Source: an uncultured Thermoleophilia bacterium (GTDB taxonomy: Bacteria > Actinomycetota > Thermoleophilia > UBA2241). From it: 44,625 nt of DNA. Made by a program: the position numbers and the translations under genes. The stretch covers positions 1 to 44,625 of the forward strand of contig CAIYOD010000084.1 in NCBI GenBank assembly GCA_903927755.1, written 5' to 3'. The notes below the pieces were generated by a model. The model was not told where the DNA came from. It searched no databases and saw nothing but the letters and a program-made list of their open reading frames with translations. Numbering within the stretch: position 1 is the first letter of the stretch; the number at the start of each line of letters is the position of its first letter. Shown one piece after another: positions 17,124-25,699 of this stretch.

Positions 17124-18502
17124 CAGGTCGTCCCCTCGAGGACCGGAGCTTCGGCGGCCGGCGCTTCGGCTGCCGGCGCGTCCGAGCTGTGGCGCCGGTA
17201 GGGGCAGCCGCCGTCCGCGATGTGGCGCGCGAACTCCTCAGGAAACAGGCGCAGTGCGCTCTCGAGCGGCTGCGTCGCGCCGGGCGCGAGGTCGCAGAAG
17301 CACTTGTCCGACTCCATGAACCAGGTGCCCTCCGCGAGCACCTCGAGGTCCCCGGGCCGGCCGCGCCCGTACTCGATATCCTCGAGCAGCGCGGCCATCC
17401 ATTGCAGGCCCTCGCGGCAGGGCGTGCACCAGCCGCACGATTCCTGGGCGAAGAACTGCATCATGTTCAGCGTCATGCCGACGGGGCAGGTCTGGTCGTC
17501 CAGGATGACGAGCGTCCCGGTGCCGAGCCGGCTGTGGACCTCGCCCATCGTGGCGAAGCCGAGAGGCACGTCGATCTCATGCGCCCCGACGAGCGAGGTG
17601 GAGGCCCCGCCCGGGCTGACGGCGCGCAGCGCGTACCCGGGCAGCATCCCTCCGGCGTGCACCTCGATGAGCTCCCGCATCGGCACACCCATCGGGAGCT
17701 CGAAGCAGCCGGGGTTCGCCACCCGGCCGGCGACGCCGAAGATCTTGGTGCCGCCTTCGTCCGTGATCGAGAGGCCCTTCCACCAGTCCACGCCGTGGCG
17801 GACGATGGCCGGCACGGCCATGTAGGACTCGACGTTGTTGACGACGGTCGGGCGCGAGAACAGCCCGGCGCCGGTCATGTGCGGCGGCCGGGCGCGCGGG
17901 TTGGGCCGCTGGCTCTCGAGCGCGTTCAGCATCGCCGACGCCTCGCCACAGATGTAGCGGCCGATGCTCGTGTGCAACTCGATGTCGAACGAGAACCCGG
18001 AGCCGAGGATGTCCTCGCCCAGATAGCCGCGCTCACGGGCTTCGCCGATCGCGCCCTGAAGCGCGGCGTACGAGGCGTCGTACTGGGCGCGGAGGAAGAC
18101 GTAGCCCTCGTCCGCCTCGGTGGCGAACCCGGCCAGCAGCATGCCTTCGAGCAGCAGGTGCGGGTTCCGCTCCATGAGAAAGCGGTCCTTGAAGCTGCCC
18201 GGCTCCATCTCGTCGGCGTTGCAGACGATGTACTTGGGGCGCGGCGCGTCCGGCCCGAGCGGCATGGTGCTCCACTTGCGGCCGGTCGAGTAGCCGGCGC
18301 CGCCGCGGCCGCGCAACCCGGACTCGGTGACGAGACTGGTCACCTCCGGCGGCTTGAGCTCGGCGACGGCTCGTCGCAGGCCCTCGTAGCCGCCGGCGGC
18401 CACGTAGTCGTCGAGCGTCGCCGGCCGGCCGTCGGCGCGCATCGCGCGCGTGAACGGCCGGTCCTCGGCCGAGGAGCCCGGGAGTCCCGGCCGGCTGCTC
18501 AC
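17123..18502 (-). CDS. nuoF: NADH-quinone oxidoreductase subunit F (NADH/FMN binding)
   Basis: Entry point for electrons: binds NADH, FMN and cluster N3. Of 459 aa, the FMN/NADH region shows LRGRGGAGYSTGRKW and YIVCNADEMEPGSFKDR. The 4Fe-4S ligands are in ESCGWCTPCREG and the downstream SDKCFCDLAPGA. The C-terminus ends in an AAEAPAAEAP repeat tail. GTG 18502 overlaps the nuoE stop by 4 bases and fixes the start within a longer open frame. Confidence 0.96.
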   Translation of the reverse strand: MSSRPGLPGSSAEDRPFTRAMRADGRPATLDDYVAAGGYEGLRRAVAELKPPEVTSLVTESGLRGRGGAGYSTGRKWSTMPLGPDAPRPKYIVCNADEMEPGSFKDRFLMERNPHLLLEGMLLAGFATEADEGYVFLRAQYDASYAALQGAIGEARERGYLGEDILGSGFSFDIELHTSIGRYICGEASAMLNALESQRPNPRARPPHMTGAGLFSRPTVVNNVESYMAVPAIVRHGVDWWKGLSITDEGGTKIFGVAGRVANPGCFELPMGVPMRELIEVHAGGMLPGYALRAVSPGGASTSLVGAHEIDVPLGFATMGEVHSRLGTGTLVILDDQTCPVGMTLNMMQFFAQESCGWCTPCREGLQWMAALLEDIEYGRGRPGDLEVLAEGTWFMESDKCFCDLAPGATQPLESALRLFPEEFARHIADGGCPYRRHSSDAPAAEAPAAEAPVLEGTT

Positions 18503-18966
18503 GAGTACCCTCCGAGGATCTCGGCCACCTGGTCCGGCGCCACCGGGCCGTGCAGGTGGTCGTCGACCATCATCGCCGGGCCGCGGTCGCAGGCGCCGAG
18601 GCAGACGATCGGCAGCAGCGTGAACCGGCCGTCCTCCGTCGTCTGGCCCATGCCCACGCCGAGCTCCGCCTCGACGGCGGCGCGCAGCTCGGCGTACCCC
18701 AGGCTCCAGCAGGCGAAGCTGTCGCACACCAGCACGATGTGGCGGCCGACCGGCTTGCGGAAGACCATGTTGCCGAAGGTTGCGATGCCGTCGAGCTCCG
18801 CGACCGTCACGCCCAGGTACTCGCCGAGGTCGGCCAGGGCGTCGTCCGAGAGCCAGCGCCGCCGCGCCTGCACCACGCGCATGGCGGTCGCGGCCGCCGC
18901 CCGCCTGTCCGGGTAGTGCCCGATGATGGCGTCCAGCTGGCGGATCTCTTCGTCGCTGAAGCTCAT
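18499..18966 (-). CDS. nuoE: NADH-quinone oxidoreductase subunit E
   Basis: Thioredoxin-like 2Fe-2S subunit (cluster N1a) that pairs with NuoF, 155 aa. The four ligands follow the family pattern: C-x4-C in VCDSFACW and C-x3-C in CLGACDRGP. Helical N-terminal part begins DEEIRQLDAIIGHYPD. ATG 18966 lies 7 bases after the stop of nuoCD. Confidence 0.96.
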   Translation of the reverse strand: MSFSDEEIRQLDAIIGHYPDRRAAAATAMRVVQARRRWLSDDALADLGEYLGVTVAELDGIATFGNMVFRKPVGRHIVLVCDSFACWSLGYAELRAAVEAELGVGMGQTTEDGRFTLLPIVCLGACDRGPAMMVDDHLHGPVAPDQVAEILGGYS

Positions 18967-18973
18967 GACGCCC

Positions 18974-20884
18974 TCATCTGTCCACGTCCGCCATGACGAA
19001 GTCGATGCTGCCGAGCACCGTCACGAGGTCGGCGATCTCGTAGCCCGTGCAGAGCAGCGGCAGCACCTGCAGGTGCGGGAACGAGGCGGTGCGGATCTTG
19101 ACCCGGTAGGGCGCGTTCCCACCGTCGCTGATCGCGTAGTAGCTGTACTGCCCTTTGGTGCCCTCCGTGTAGATGCTCGCCTCTCCGGGCGGCACCACGG
19201 GCCCCCAGGTGACGCCGAGGAAGTGCGTGATGAGCGACTCGATGTCGTGCATCGTGTGCGGTTCCTTCATCGGCGGCGTCGCCAGCGGGTGGTACGCCTT
19301 GTACGGTCCGTCGGGCATGGCGTCCACGACCTGGCGGATGATGCGCAGGCTCTGGCGCATCTCCTCGACGTGCACGGCGGCGCGGTCGTAGCAGTCGCCG
19401 GTGGTGCCGACGGGCACGTCGAAGTCGAACCAGTCGTAGTGGCTGTACGGGCGCTGCTTGCGCCAGTCCCAGGGCAGGCCGGCCGCGCGGAGCATCGGGC
19501 CGGTCAGCCCCCACGCCACGGCGTCGTCCACCGAGATCGGCGCGACCCCGACCATCCGCGCCTTCACGATGCGGTTGTCCATCACCAGCTTGTCGTACTC
19601 GTCCAAGCGGGGCGGCAGGTAGTCGCAGTAGTCCAGCACGCGCTGCTTCCAGCCCTCCGGCAGATCCTGGGCGACGCCGCCGATGCGGAACCAGTTGGGG
19701 TGCATGCGCCCGCCGGTGATGGGCTCGATGACGTCGTCGAACAGGATCTCCCGGTCCTCGAACATGTAGAAGACGGGGGAGAGCGCGCCGATGTCCTGGG
19801 CGTAGGTGCCGTAGAAGACCAGGTGACTGGCGATGCGGTAGAACTCGCAGAGCAGCACGCGGATGAGCTGCGCCCTGTCGGGCACCTCGATGCCGCACAG
19901 CTTCTCCACCGTGAGGACGTAGGGCAGGTTGTTGGTCACTCCGCCGAGGTAGTCGACGCGGTCGGTGTACGGGATGTAGGTGTGCCAGCTCTGGCGCTCG
20001 GCCATCTTCTCGGAACCGCGATGATGGAAGCCGATGTCCGGGATCAGGTGGACGATCTCCTCGTCGCGCAGGCCGACGATGACGCGGAACGGCCCGTGGG
20101 TGGCGCCGTGCTGCGGGCCGATGTTGAGGTACATGAGCGTCGGGTCGTCCTCGGCGCGCGGCAGGCCCCACTCCTCCGGCTTGAAGCGGAGCTGCTCCTG
20201 CATCTCGTCGGCCAGCTCGTCGGGCAGGTCGAAGGGGCCATACTCGGTGCCGCGGGACGGGTGCTCCTTGCGCAGCGGGTGCCCGTCCCACCACGGCGGC
20301 ATGAGCAGGCGGTGGAGGTGCGTGTGGCCGGCGACGCCGACGCCGAACATGTCCCAGAGCTCGCGCTCGTACCAGTCGGCGGCGGGCCATACGCCGGCCA
20401 CCGAATCCACCTGAGGATCGTCCTCGGGCAGGGCCACCTTGAGGCGCAGGTCGGCGTTCCGGAGGTAGGAGACGAGGTGGTAGAAGACGCTGAATGCGGC
20501 GGCGGGCATGCCCTCGCGATGGAGCCGCTCGCGCTCGTCGACGCCGCCGAGGTCGTAGAGCATCGCGAACGGCTGGTCGGCCTCCCGGCCGAGGTACGCG
20601 AGCACCTCGGCGGAACGCTCGGCCGGCATCCAGGCCGTCGGGATGCCGTCCGCGGTCGTCTGCGTGACGAACGGTACGTCCGGGAAACGCTCGCGCAGCT
20701 CCTCGAGAACGGCCGGCGGCGGAGCTTCGCCTCCGCCGGCCGCCCAGGCCGGCCATTGGCACGGCTGCGGGGCGCCAGGGTCGCGCTCCGACCGGGCGTC
20801 CCCGGGCTGCGGCGCGCCCTCGTGCTGCCGGGACTCCTCGCCTGGCTGCACCTGCTCGCTCTGCTTGCGCGGCACGTCGTCCAT
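18974..20884 (-). CDS. nuoCD: NADH-quinone oxidoreductase subunit C/D fusion
   Basis: Single 636-residue protein joining NuoC and NuoD of the quinone-reducing module. A Pro/Gln/Glu-rich lead of about 55 residues is followed by the NuoC domain ([26 protein letters not shown]) and, without a break, NuoD from about residue 230 ([26 protein letters not shown]). The quinone-site His is in GPQHGATHG. The order of domains is that of the E. coli NuoCD fusion. ATG 20884 lies in TGATG with the nuoB stop. The join is short, with no stop or frameshift. Confidence 0.95.
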   Translation of the reverse strand: MDDVPRKQSEQVQPGEESRQHEGAPQPGDARSERDPGAPQPCQWPAWAAGGGEAPPPAVLEELRERFPDVPFVTQTTADGIPTAWMPAERSAEVLAYLGREADQPFAMLYDLGGVDERERLHREGMPAAAFSVFYHLVSYLRNADLRLKVALPEDDPQVDSVAGVWPAADWYERELWDMFGVGVAGHTHLHRLLMPPWWDGHPLRKEHPSRGTEYGPFDLPDELADEMQEQLRFKPEEWGLPRAEDDPTLMYLNIGPQHGATHGPFRVIVGLRDEEIVHLIPDIGFHHRGSEKMAERQSWHTYIPYTDRVDYLGGVTNNLPYVLTVEKLCGIEVPDRAQLIRVLLCEFYRIASHLVFYGTYAQDIGALSPVFYMFEDREILFDDVIEPITGGRMHPNWFRIGGVAQDLPEGWKQRVLDYCDYLPPRLDEYDKLVMDNRIVKARMVGVAPISVDDAVAWGLTGPMLRAAGLPWDWRKQRPYSHYDWFDFDVPVGTTGDCYDRAAVHVEEMRQSLRIIRQVVDAMPDGPYKAYHPLATPPMKEPHTMHDIESLITHFLGVTWGPVVPPGEASIYTEGTKGQYSYYAISDGGNAPYRVKIRTASFPHLQVLPLLCTGYEIADLVTVLGSIDFVMADVDR

Positions 20885-21537
20885 CACAGCTCGTCCGGCG
20901 GCCGGAGCTTGTCGGTGGCCACGACGTCGTCGTGGCGCAGGTCGCGCATCGAGATGCCCCGGGGCTTCACGACGCCCTGGTCGCCCACCACCCAGCTGAG
21001 CGGCCGCTTCTCGATCGAGACCTGGGCCTGCAGGAGCAGCAGGCCCTCCATGAGCGCGGTTGGCGGCGGCGGGCAACCCTGGACGTACACGTCCACCGGC
21101 AGGAACGAGTCCACGCCCTGGACGACGCTGTAGGTGTCGAACATCCCGCCGGAGTTGGCGCACGCGCCCATCGAGATGACCCAGCGCGGCTCCATCATCT
21201 GCTGGTGCAACTGCACGACGACCGGCGCCATCTTCTTGAACACGGTGCCGGCGACGATCATGACGTCCGCCTCGCGCGGCGAGATGCGCAGCACCTCGGC
21301 GCCGTAGCGGGCGATGTCGTAGCGGGCCGTGAGGCTGGTCGCCATCTCGACGAAGCAGCAGCTGAGGCCGAAGCCGAACGGCCACAGGGAGTTCTTGCGG
21401 CCCCAGGCGATCAGGCGCTCGAGACTCGAGGTCACGACGGGGACGTCGGCGCCGCCGGGCGGCACGCCCTGGACGTCGAGCAGCCTTCCGAGCGCCGCTG
21501 CCGTGCGAGACGGATCCGGATTGCGGCGCGGCTTCAC
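20884..21537 (-). CDS. nuoB: NADH-quinone oxidoreductase subunit B
   Basis: Carries the terminal cluster N2 that reduces quinone, 217 aa. Ligands: the adjacent pair in GLSCCFVEM, then [13 protein letters not shown] and [12 protein letters not shown]. Both ends are longer than in E. coli, with a basic N-terminal lead and a C-terminal tail of about 25 residues. GTG 21537 overlaps the nuoA stop by 4 bases. Confidence 0.96.
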   Translation of the reverse strand: MKPRRNPDPSRTAAALGRLLDVQGVPPGGADVPVVTSSLERLIAWGRKNSLWPFGFGLSCCFVEMATSLTARYDIARYGAEVLRISPREADVMIVAGTVFKKMAPVVVQLHQQMMEPRWVISMGACANSGGMFDTYSVVQGVDSFLPVDVYVQGCPPPPTALMEGLLLLQAQVSIEKRPLSWVVGDQGVVKPRGISMRDLRHDDVVATDKLRPPDEL

Positions 21538-22052
21538 CGGGCGCCCCCTGCGGGTCCGCCCGGGGCTGCCGCGCCCTCAGCCGGCGCCGTGACCGGTGTC
21601 GGCGCGGCCGGCGTTATGGCGGTTCCGGTCCGGGCCTTGGCCCGTGCCTTGGCCCGCGCCGCGTGGCGTCGCCGGCCCGCGGCGCCCCAGTCCAGCGCGC
21701 CGACCCGCCAGAGGTACACGAGTCCGGCGAACAGCAGGAGGACGAACACCAGCAGCTCGAGGTAGCCGAGCCAGCCCAGCTTCCGCGCCGAGACCGCCCA
21801 CGAGAAGATGAACACGGCCTCCAGATCGAAGATCACGAAGAAGAGAGCGATCTGGTAGAAGTCGACGGGGAGCCGGCGCGGCAGCGGCCCCGCCGGCTTG
21901 ATGCCCGACTCGTAGCGCTCCGCGTCCGACCCGTGGTACTGGCGCTCGCCGAGCACCCACGACAGCGTGAGGATGAGCCCGGCCACGAGCAGCACGAGCG
22001 CGGAGTACAGGGCTGCCGGCCACACCGCCACGGCTATGAACGTCGTCGTCAC
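21534..22052 (-). CDS. nuoA: NADH-quinone oxidoreductase subunit A
   Basis: Three-helix membrane subunit next to NuoH and NuoJ; first gene of the operon. Of 172 aa, the conserved loop [20 protein letters not shown] and the acidic helix [16 protein letters not shown] are clear. After the third helix the protein continues for about 50 residues with an [10 protein letters not shown] basic repeat and a Pro/Ala/Gly-rich end, which most NuoA proteins lack. GTG 22052 follows GGGAG closely. Confidence 0.95.
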   Translation of the reverse strand: MTTTFIAVAVWPAALYSALVLLVAGLILTLSWVLGERQYHGSDAERYESGIKPAGPLPRRLPVDFYQIALFFVIFDLEAVFIFSWAVSARKLGWLGYLELLVFVLLLFAGLVYLWRVGALDWGAAGRRRHAARAKARAKARTGTAITPAAPTPVTAPAEGAAAPGGPAGGAR

Positions 22053-22063
22053 CCCACTCCCGT

Positions 22064-22089
22064 CGTTGACTTGCGGCCCTTGGTCAACG
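22064..22089. promoter_or_regulatory. Dyad in the nuoA / bc1 divergent region
   Basis: CGTTGAC (22064-22070) and GTCAACG (22083-22089) are perfect inverted repeats 12 bases apart. They begin 12 bases upstream of the nuoA start and lie in the shared 193-bp region between nuoA and the cytochrome c gene. They could be an operator for a redox or respiratory regulator, or a hairpin in the nuo leader. I see no convincing -35/-10 pair for either operon. Confidence 0.4.
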
Positions 22090-22245
22090 TCCTTTACGCC
22101 ACAACGTTCCCATGGTAGAGAACAATCAGTATCAAGCCGAGCCGTCTGTGTCTACGGAGTCGCCGTCGATGCCGACGATCCATGCGGTACTCTTCGGGAC
22201 GACAGAGACAGGGACAGGGGCGACGACGAAGGGGAGTCCAGGGGC

Positions 22246-23124
22246 GTGAGCCGACCGACCGTCCGGCCGTGGGTCCGGGACAGCGCGTTCGTCGTGCCAC
22301 GGCCGTCGCGCGGCCTGTCGGTCTGTCTCGTCGTGCTTGCCCTGCTCGCCCTGCTCACCGGCCTGATCGCCGCAGCTCCTGCCCTTGCGTCCACGGCCGC
22401 CTCTCCCGCCCCTCCGTTGCAGGCCACACCGGCCGGCGTGGCTTCGCCGGCCGGCTCCGGCTCGTTCACGCCGGCGGCCACTCCGGAGCCGCAGCCGTCG
22501 TCGACGTTCCCGCCCGGCAGCGGCGCCCGCGTGTACGCGGAGAACTGCGCCGGTTGCCACGGCGCGAAGGGCGAGGGCTACGTCGGACCGTCCCTGGCGC
22601 CGGCCGGCTTCGCCAGTCTCGTCGCGCCGATGGTGGAGCAGGGCGGCATCAACATGCCCCCGTTCGCCGGGGTGCTCGGCGCCCAGGATGTGGACGCGGT
22701 CTCCGAGTACGTCGCGCAGGAGCTCGCCGACCCGGAGGCGCGCACGGCCGAGGTCTCGCCTGGCGGCGACCTCTTCCGCCTGTACTGCGCCGGTTGCCAC
22801 AGCGCGACCGGCAGTGGCGGCGCGATGGCCGCGGGCAGGAACGCTCCCAACATCCGGCAGTACCCTGCGGCCCAGGCGCTCGCCGCCATGATCCTCGGCC
22901 GCGGCAACATGCCGGCGTTCGCCGGCAACACCTTCGACGTGCGGCAGCAGACTGCCGTGGCGCTCTACGTCCAGGTGCTCGCGCCCGACCCGCCGTCGCC
23001 CGGCGGGCTCGGTCTCGGCTACCTCGGGCCGGTGACTGAGGGCGCCGTGGGCGCCGTCGCGCTCCTGCTGCTGATCCTCATCGGCGTCTGGCTCGCGTGG
23101 CGGTCCAGGGGGGCGACGCCGTGA
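22246..23124 (+). CDS. qcrC: Dihaem membrane-bound cytochrome c of bc complex (QcrC-like)
   Basis: Electron acceptor subunit of a quinol:cytochrome c reductase, 292 aa. A signal/anchor helix (about 24-48) leads to a Pro/Ala-rich linker and two class I cytochrome c domains with CAGCH at 101-105 and CAGCH at 181-185; axial Met candidates are in NMPPFAG and NMPAFAG. A C-terminal helix (about 262-285) anchors it. This two-haem, membrane-held form is the actinobacterial arrangement in which cytochrome c passes electrons directly to the oxidase. GTG 22246 is chosen for GGGGAG 9 bases upstream. Its stop overlaps the Rieske start by 4 bases. Confidence 0.9.
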   Translation: MSRPTVRPWVRDSAFVVPRPSRGLSVCLVVLALLALLTGLIAAAPALASTAASPAPPLQATPAGVASPAGSGSFTPAATPEPQPSSTFPPGSGARVYAENCAGCHGAKGEGYVGPSLAPAGFASLVAPMVEQGGINMPPFAGVLGAQDVDAVSEYVAQELADPEARTAEVSPGGDLFRLYCAGCHSATGSGGAMAAGRNAPNIRQYPAAQALAAMILGRGNMPAFAGNTFDVRQQTAVALYVQVLAPDPPSPGGLGLGYLGPVTEGAVGAVALLLLILIGVWLAWRSRGATP

Positions 23125-23981
23125 GCGCGCCCGGACAGGGCCGGAGTCCTCACGTGACGACCTGGCCCATCGGGCTCGGGATCGTCGCGACCATCGCCGG
23201 CGCGGTCGGCTTCGCCGTCAGCTTCGTCGCCGGCTGGAGCAACGCCTGGCTCGGCGGCTCGCTCGCCCTCGCGCTCCTCGGGCTCGGCCTCGCGCTCGCG
23301 TTCTGGGGCCGCGACCTCGCCGGCGACGAGGTCATCGCCGGCCGGTACCCGGTGCCGCCCGACGACACCGACGGCCAGGCGGCCCTGGCGACCCAGCTCG
23401 ACGAGCACGCCTCTGTGATCACCCGGCGGAGCTTCCTCAGCAAGTTCCTGATCTTCGGCGTCGGCATCTTCGCCCTGAGCCAGGTGGTGCTGCTCGGCGC
23501 CCTCGGCCCGTGGCCCGGCGACAGCCTGACCACCACCGGCTGGCGCAAGGGCCGCCGGCTCGTCACCGCGGACGGCGAGCCGATCACCAGGGATGCGCTC
23601 CCCACCGGCGGCTTCCTCGTCGCCTTCCCCGAGGGCGGCGACGACAAGGCCGGCTCGCAGGTCGCGCTACTGCACTTCGTGAACGGCGATTTCGTGCCGC
23701 AAGAGGGCCGCGAGAGCTGGAGCCCCGAGGACTTCGTCGCGTACTCCCGCGTGTGCACGCACGCGGGCTGCCCCGTCGCCGAGTACGCCGACGTGGACCA
23801 GACGCTGGTCTGCCCGTGTCACCAGTCGGAGTTCGACGTGCTGCACGGCGCCCGGGTCCTCAGCGGGCCGGCCTCCCGGCCGCTGCCGCAACTGCCGCTG
23901 GCGATCGACGAGGACGGCTTCCTCTACGCGCAGAGCGACTTCACCGAGACGGTCGGCCCCGGCTTCTGGAACGCCACATGA
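23121..23981 (+). CDS. qcrA: Rieske iron-sulfur protein of bc complex (QcrA-like)
   Basis: Holds the 2Fe-2S cluster that accepts electrons from quinol, 286 aa. Two N-terminal helices (about 13-62) are followed by TRRSFLSKF at 101-109, a twin-arginine motif just before the third helix, as in actinobacterial Rieske proteins where the last helix and cluster domain are inserted by Tat. Cluster ligands are Cys212 and His214 (CTHAGC, disulfide partner Cys217) and Cys231/His234 (CPCHQSEFD, disulfide partner Cys233). GTG 23121 overlaps the previous stop; its stop overlaps the start of the cytochrome b gene. Confidence 0.94.
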   Translation: MSAPGQGRSPHVTTWPIGLGIVATIAGAVGFAVSFVAGWSNAWLGGSLALALLGLGLALAFWGRDLAGDEVIAGRYPVPPDDTDGQAALATQLDEHASVITRRSFLSKFLIFGVGIFALSQVVLLGALGPWPGDSLTTTGWRKGRRLVTADGEPITRDALPTGGFLVAFPEGGDDKAGSQVALLHFVNGDFVPQEGRESWSPEDFVAYSRVCTHAGCPVAEYADVDQTLVCPCHQSEFDVLHGARVLSGPASRPLPQLPLAIDEDGFLYAQSDFTETVGPGFWNAT

Positions 23982-25357
23982 GCCGCGATCGCAGGCAGGA
24001 TCACGACCTGAAACGCGGCCTGGGCAACGCGTTCGGCGTGCGGCGCTCGCCGATCCGTCCGGCGGCGCGCTGGCTCGACACCAACCTGGGCGGCAGCGGG
24101 CTGTTGCGTGCGGAGCTGCGGCACATCTTCCCGGATAGCTGGGCGTTCTTCCTCGGCGAGATCGCCATGTTCTGTTTCATCATCCTGGTCGCGACCGGCA
24201 TCTTCCTGGCGCTGTTCTTCCAGGCGTCGGAGGCGCCGGTCGTCTACGACGGTTCGTACGCCCCGCTGGCCGGCGCGGAGATCTCCATCGCCTACGACTC
24301 GGTGCTCGAGCTGAGCCTCGACGTGCCCGCCGGCCTGCTGATGCGGCAGGTGCACCACTGGGCGGCGCTGGTCTTCGTCGGCGCCCTGATCATCCACCTG
24401 CTGCGCATGCTCCTGACGGCGGCCTACCGGCGTCCGCGCCGCATCAACTACCTCATCGGGGTGAGTCTGGTGCTCCTGGTCGGCATGAACGGGCTCATGG
24501 GCTACTCGCTGCCGGACGACCTGCTCTCCGGCACCGGCCTGCGCATCGCGTTCTCCATCACCGAGTCGATCCCGTTCATCGGGCCGGCGCTGGCGACGCT
24601 GCTGTTCGGCGGGGAGTTCCCCTCCGGTGGTCTGATCGCGCGGATCTACCCCGTGCACATCTTCTTGCTGCCGGCGGCGATCGCCGGGCTGCTCGGCGCC
24701 CACCTCGGCCTGCTCTGGCTGCAGCGGCACACGCAGTTCCCGGGCCCGGGCCGGAGCGACCGCGTCATCGTCGGCACGCCGATGGTGCCGGCCTACGCGC
24801 TTCGGACCACCGGCTACCTCCTCATGGTCGCCGGCGTCTGCACGGCGTTCGCCGCCTTCGCGCAGATCAACCCCGTCTGGCTCTACGGCCCCTACCGGGC
24901 GTGGGACGCGACGACCGCCGCCCAGCCGGACTGGTACATGGGCTGGCTGGAGGGCGCCGTACGCATGATGCCCGGATGGGACATCCAGATCGGCGGCCTG
25001 CTCATCCCCGCCATCTTCTGGCCGGCGGTCGTCCTGCCGGGCCTCATCTTCACGCCGCTGTTCCTGGTCCCGTGGATCGACTGGGTGGCCACGCGTGACG
25101 GCGCCTTCCACAACGTGCTGATGCTGCCGGGTCAGCATCCGGTGCGCAGCGCCCTGACCGCCGGATTCATCGCGTTCCTGACCGTGCTGCTCGTGGCCGG
25201 TGGCAACGACGTGTTCGCCTTCGTCTACGGCTGGTCGCAGCCGGCGTTCCTGACGGTCCTGCAGTACCTGTTCTTCCTGTTGCCGCCGGCGGTCGCGGTC
25301 GTCACCTACGCGCTGCTGCGCGTCAGGGCCCGGCGGTGGGCGACGACCGTCCGCTGA
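23978..25357 (+). CDS. qcrB: Cytochrome b subunit of bc complex (QcrB-like)
   Basis: Quinol-oxidising membrane subunit, 459 aa, full-length type with both the b-haem helices and the subunit IV part. Haem ligands appear as paired His in RQVHHWAALVFVGALIIHLL and in PVHIFLLPAAIAGLLGAHLG. The Qo motif, PEWY in mitochondria, is PDWY here (AAQPDWYMGWLEG), the usual actinobacterial variant. ATG 23978 lies in ATGA with the Rieske stop, so the longer upstream frame is discarded. Last gene of the bc operon. Confidence 0.95.
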   Translation: MSRDRRQDHDLKRGLGNAFGVRRSPIRPAARWLDTNLGGSGLLRAELRHIFPDSWAFFLGEIAMFCFIILVATGIFLALFFQASEAPVVYDGSYAPLAGAEISIAYDSVLELSLDVPAGLLMRQVHHWAALVFVGALIIHLLRMLLTAAYRRPRRINYLIGVSLVLLVGMNGLMGYSLPDDLLSGTGLRIAFSITESIPFIGPALATLLFGGEFPSGGLIARIYPVHIFLLPAAIAGLLGAHLGLLWLQRHTQFPGPGRSDRVIVGTPMVPAYALRTTGYLLMVAGVCTAFAAFAQINPVWLYGPYRAWDATTAAQPDWYMGWLEGAVRMMPGWDIQIGGLLIPAIFWPAVVLPGLIFTPLFLVPWIDWVATRDGAFHNVLMLPGQHPVRSALTAGFIAFLTVLLVAGGNDVFAFVYGWSQPAFLTVLQYLFFLLPPAVAVVTYALLRVRARRWATTVR

Positions 25358-25468
25358 GCTGAGTCGCCGGGGGACGGTCGGTCGAACCGCGACGACCTGG
25401 TCCCGAGGCGCAGCACGCTCTGCGGGCCCCCCTGGGTGGAAGCGCTTCTCCTGACCGCCGCCCGCGTC

Positions 25469-25540
25469 GCCGCTGCGCGCCCGAGCCGGGGTGATCGCGC
25501 CACGCCTGGCCGCCGCGCGACCGAGCCGGGGTGGTCGCGC
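25469..25540. repeat. Two 32-bp direct repeats, 40 bp apart
   Basis: Positions 25469-25500 and 25509-25540 match at 29 of 32 bases. The second copy contains GCGCGACC and GGTCGCGC, an 8-bp perfect stem; the first copy can pair less well. They lie in the 342-bp gap between the convergent qcrB and ctaB, where no gene is seen. They may serve as terminators for one or both. Confidence 0.55.
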
Positions 25541-25571
25541 GAGAGGTGACACCACCAACGGCACGCCCAAC

Positions 25572-25613
25572 GACACGTATGTGCCATTGGATGTGCCATC
25601 AGACGTACGTGTC
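25572..25613. repeat. Long hairpin with internal 9-bp direct repeat
   Basis: GACACGTATGT (25572-25582) pairs with ACGTACGTGTC (25603-25613) with one G-T wobble, giving an 11-bp stem with a 20-base loop. Running from the stem into the loop, ATGTGCCAT occurs twice (25579-25587, 25591-25599). The segment is more A/T-rich than its surroundings and lies about 90 bases beyond the ctaB stop. Confidence 0.55.
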
Positions 25614-25699
25614 CGGGCCGCACATGCCTGCCGCCAGGGATAGCCGATCAGAGTCGCCCCAGCGCTGGTTCGGGCCCGAGGCGCTGGATCCGGTGCGGC

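Noticed and set aside
22090..22137. TTGATA and TACCAT as a nuo promoter
   Set aside because: The spacing is 12 bases, too short for a usual -35/-10 pair.
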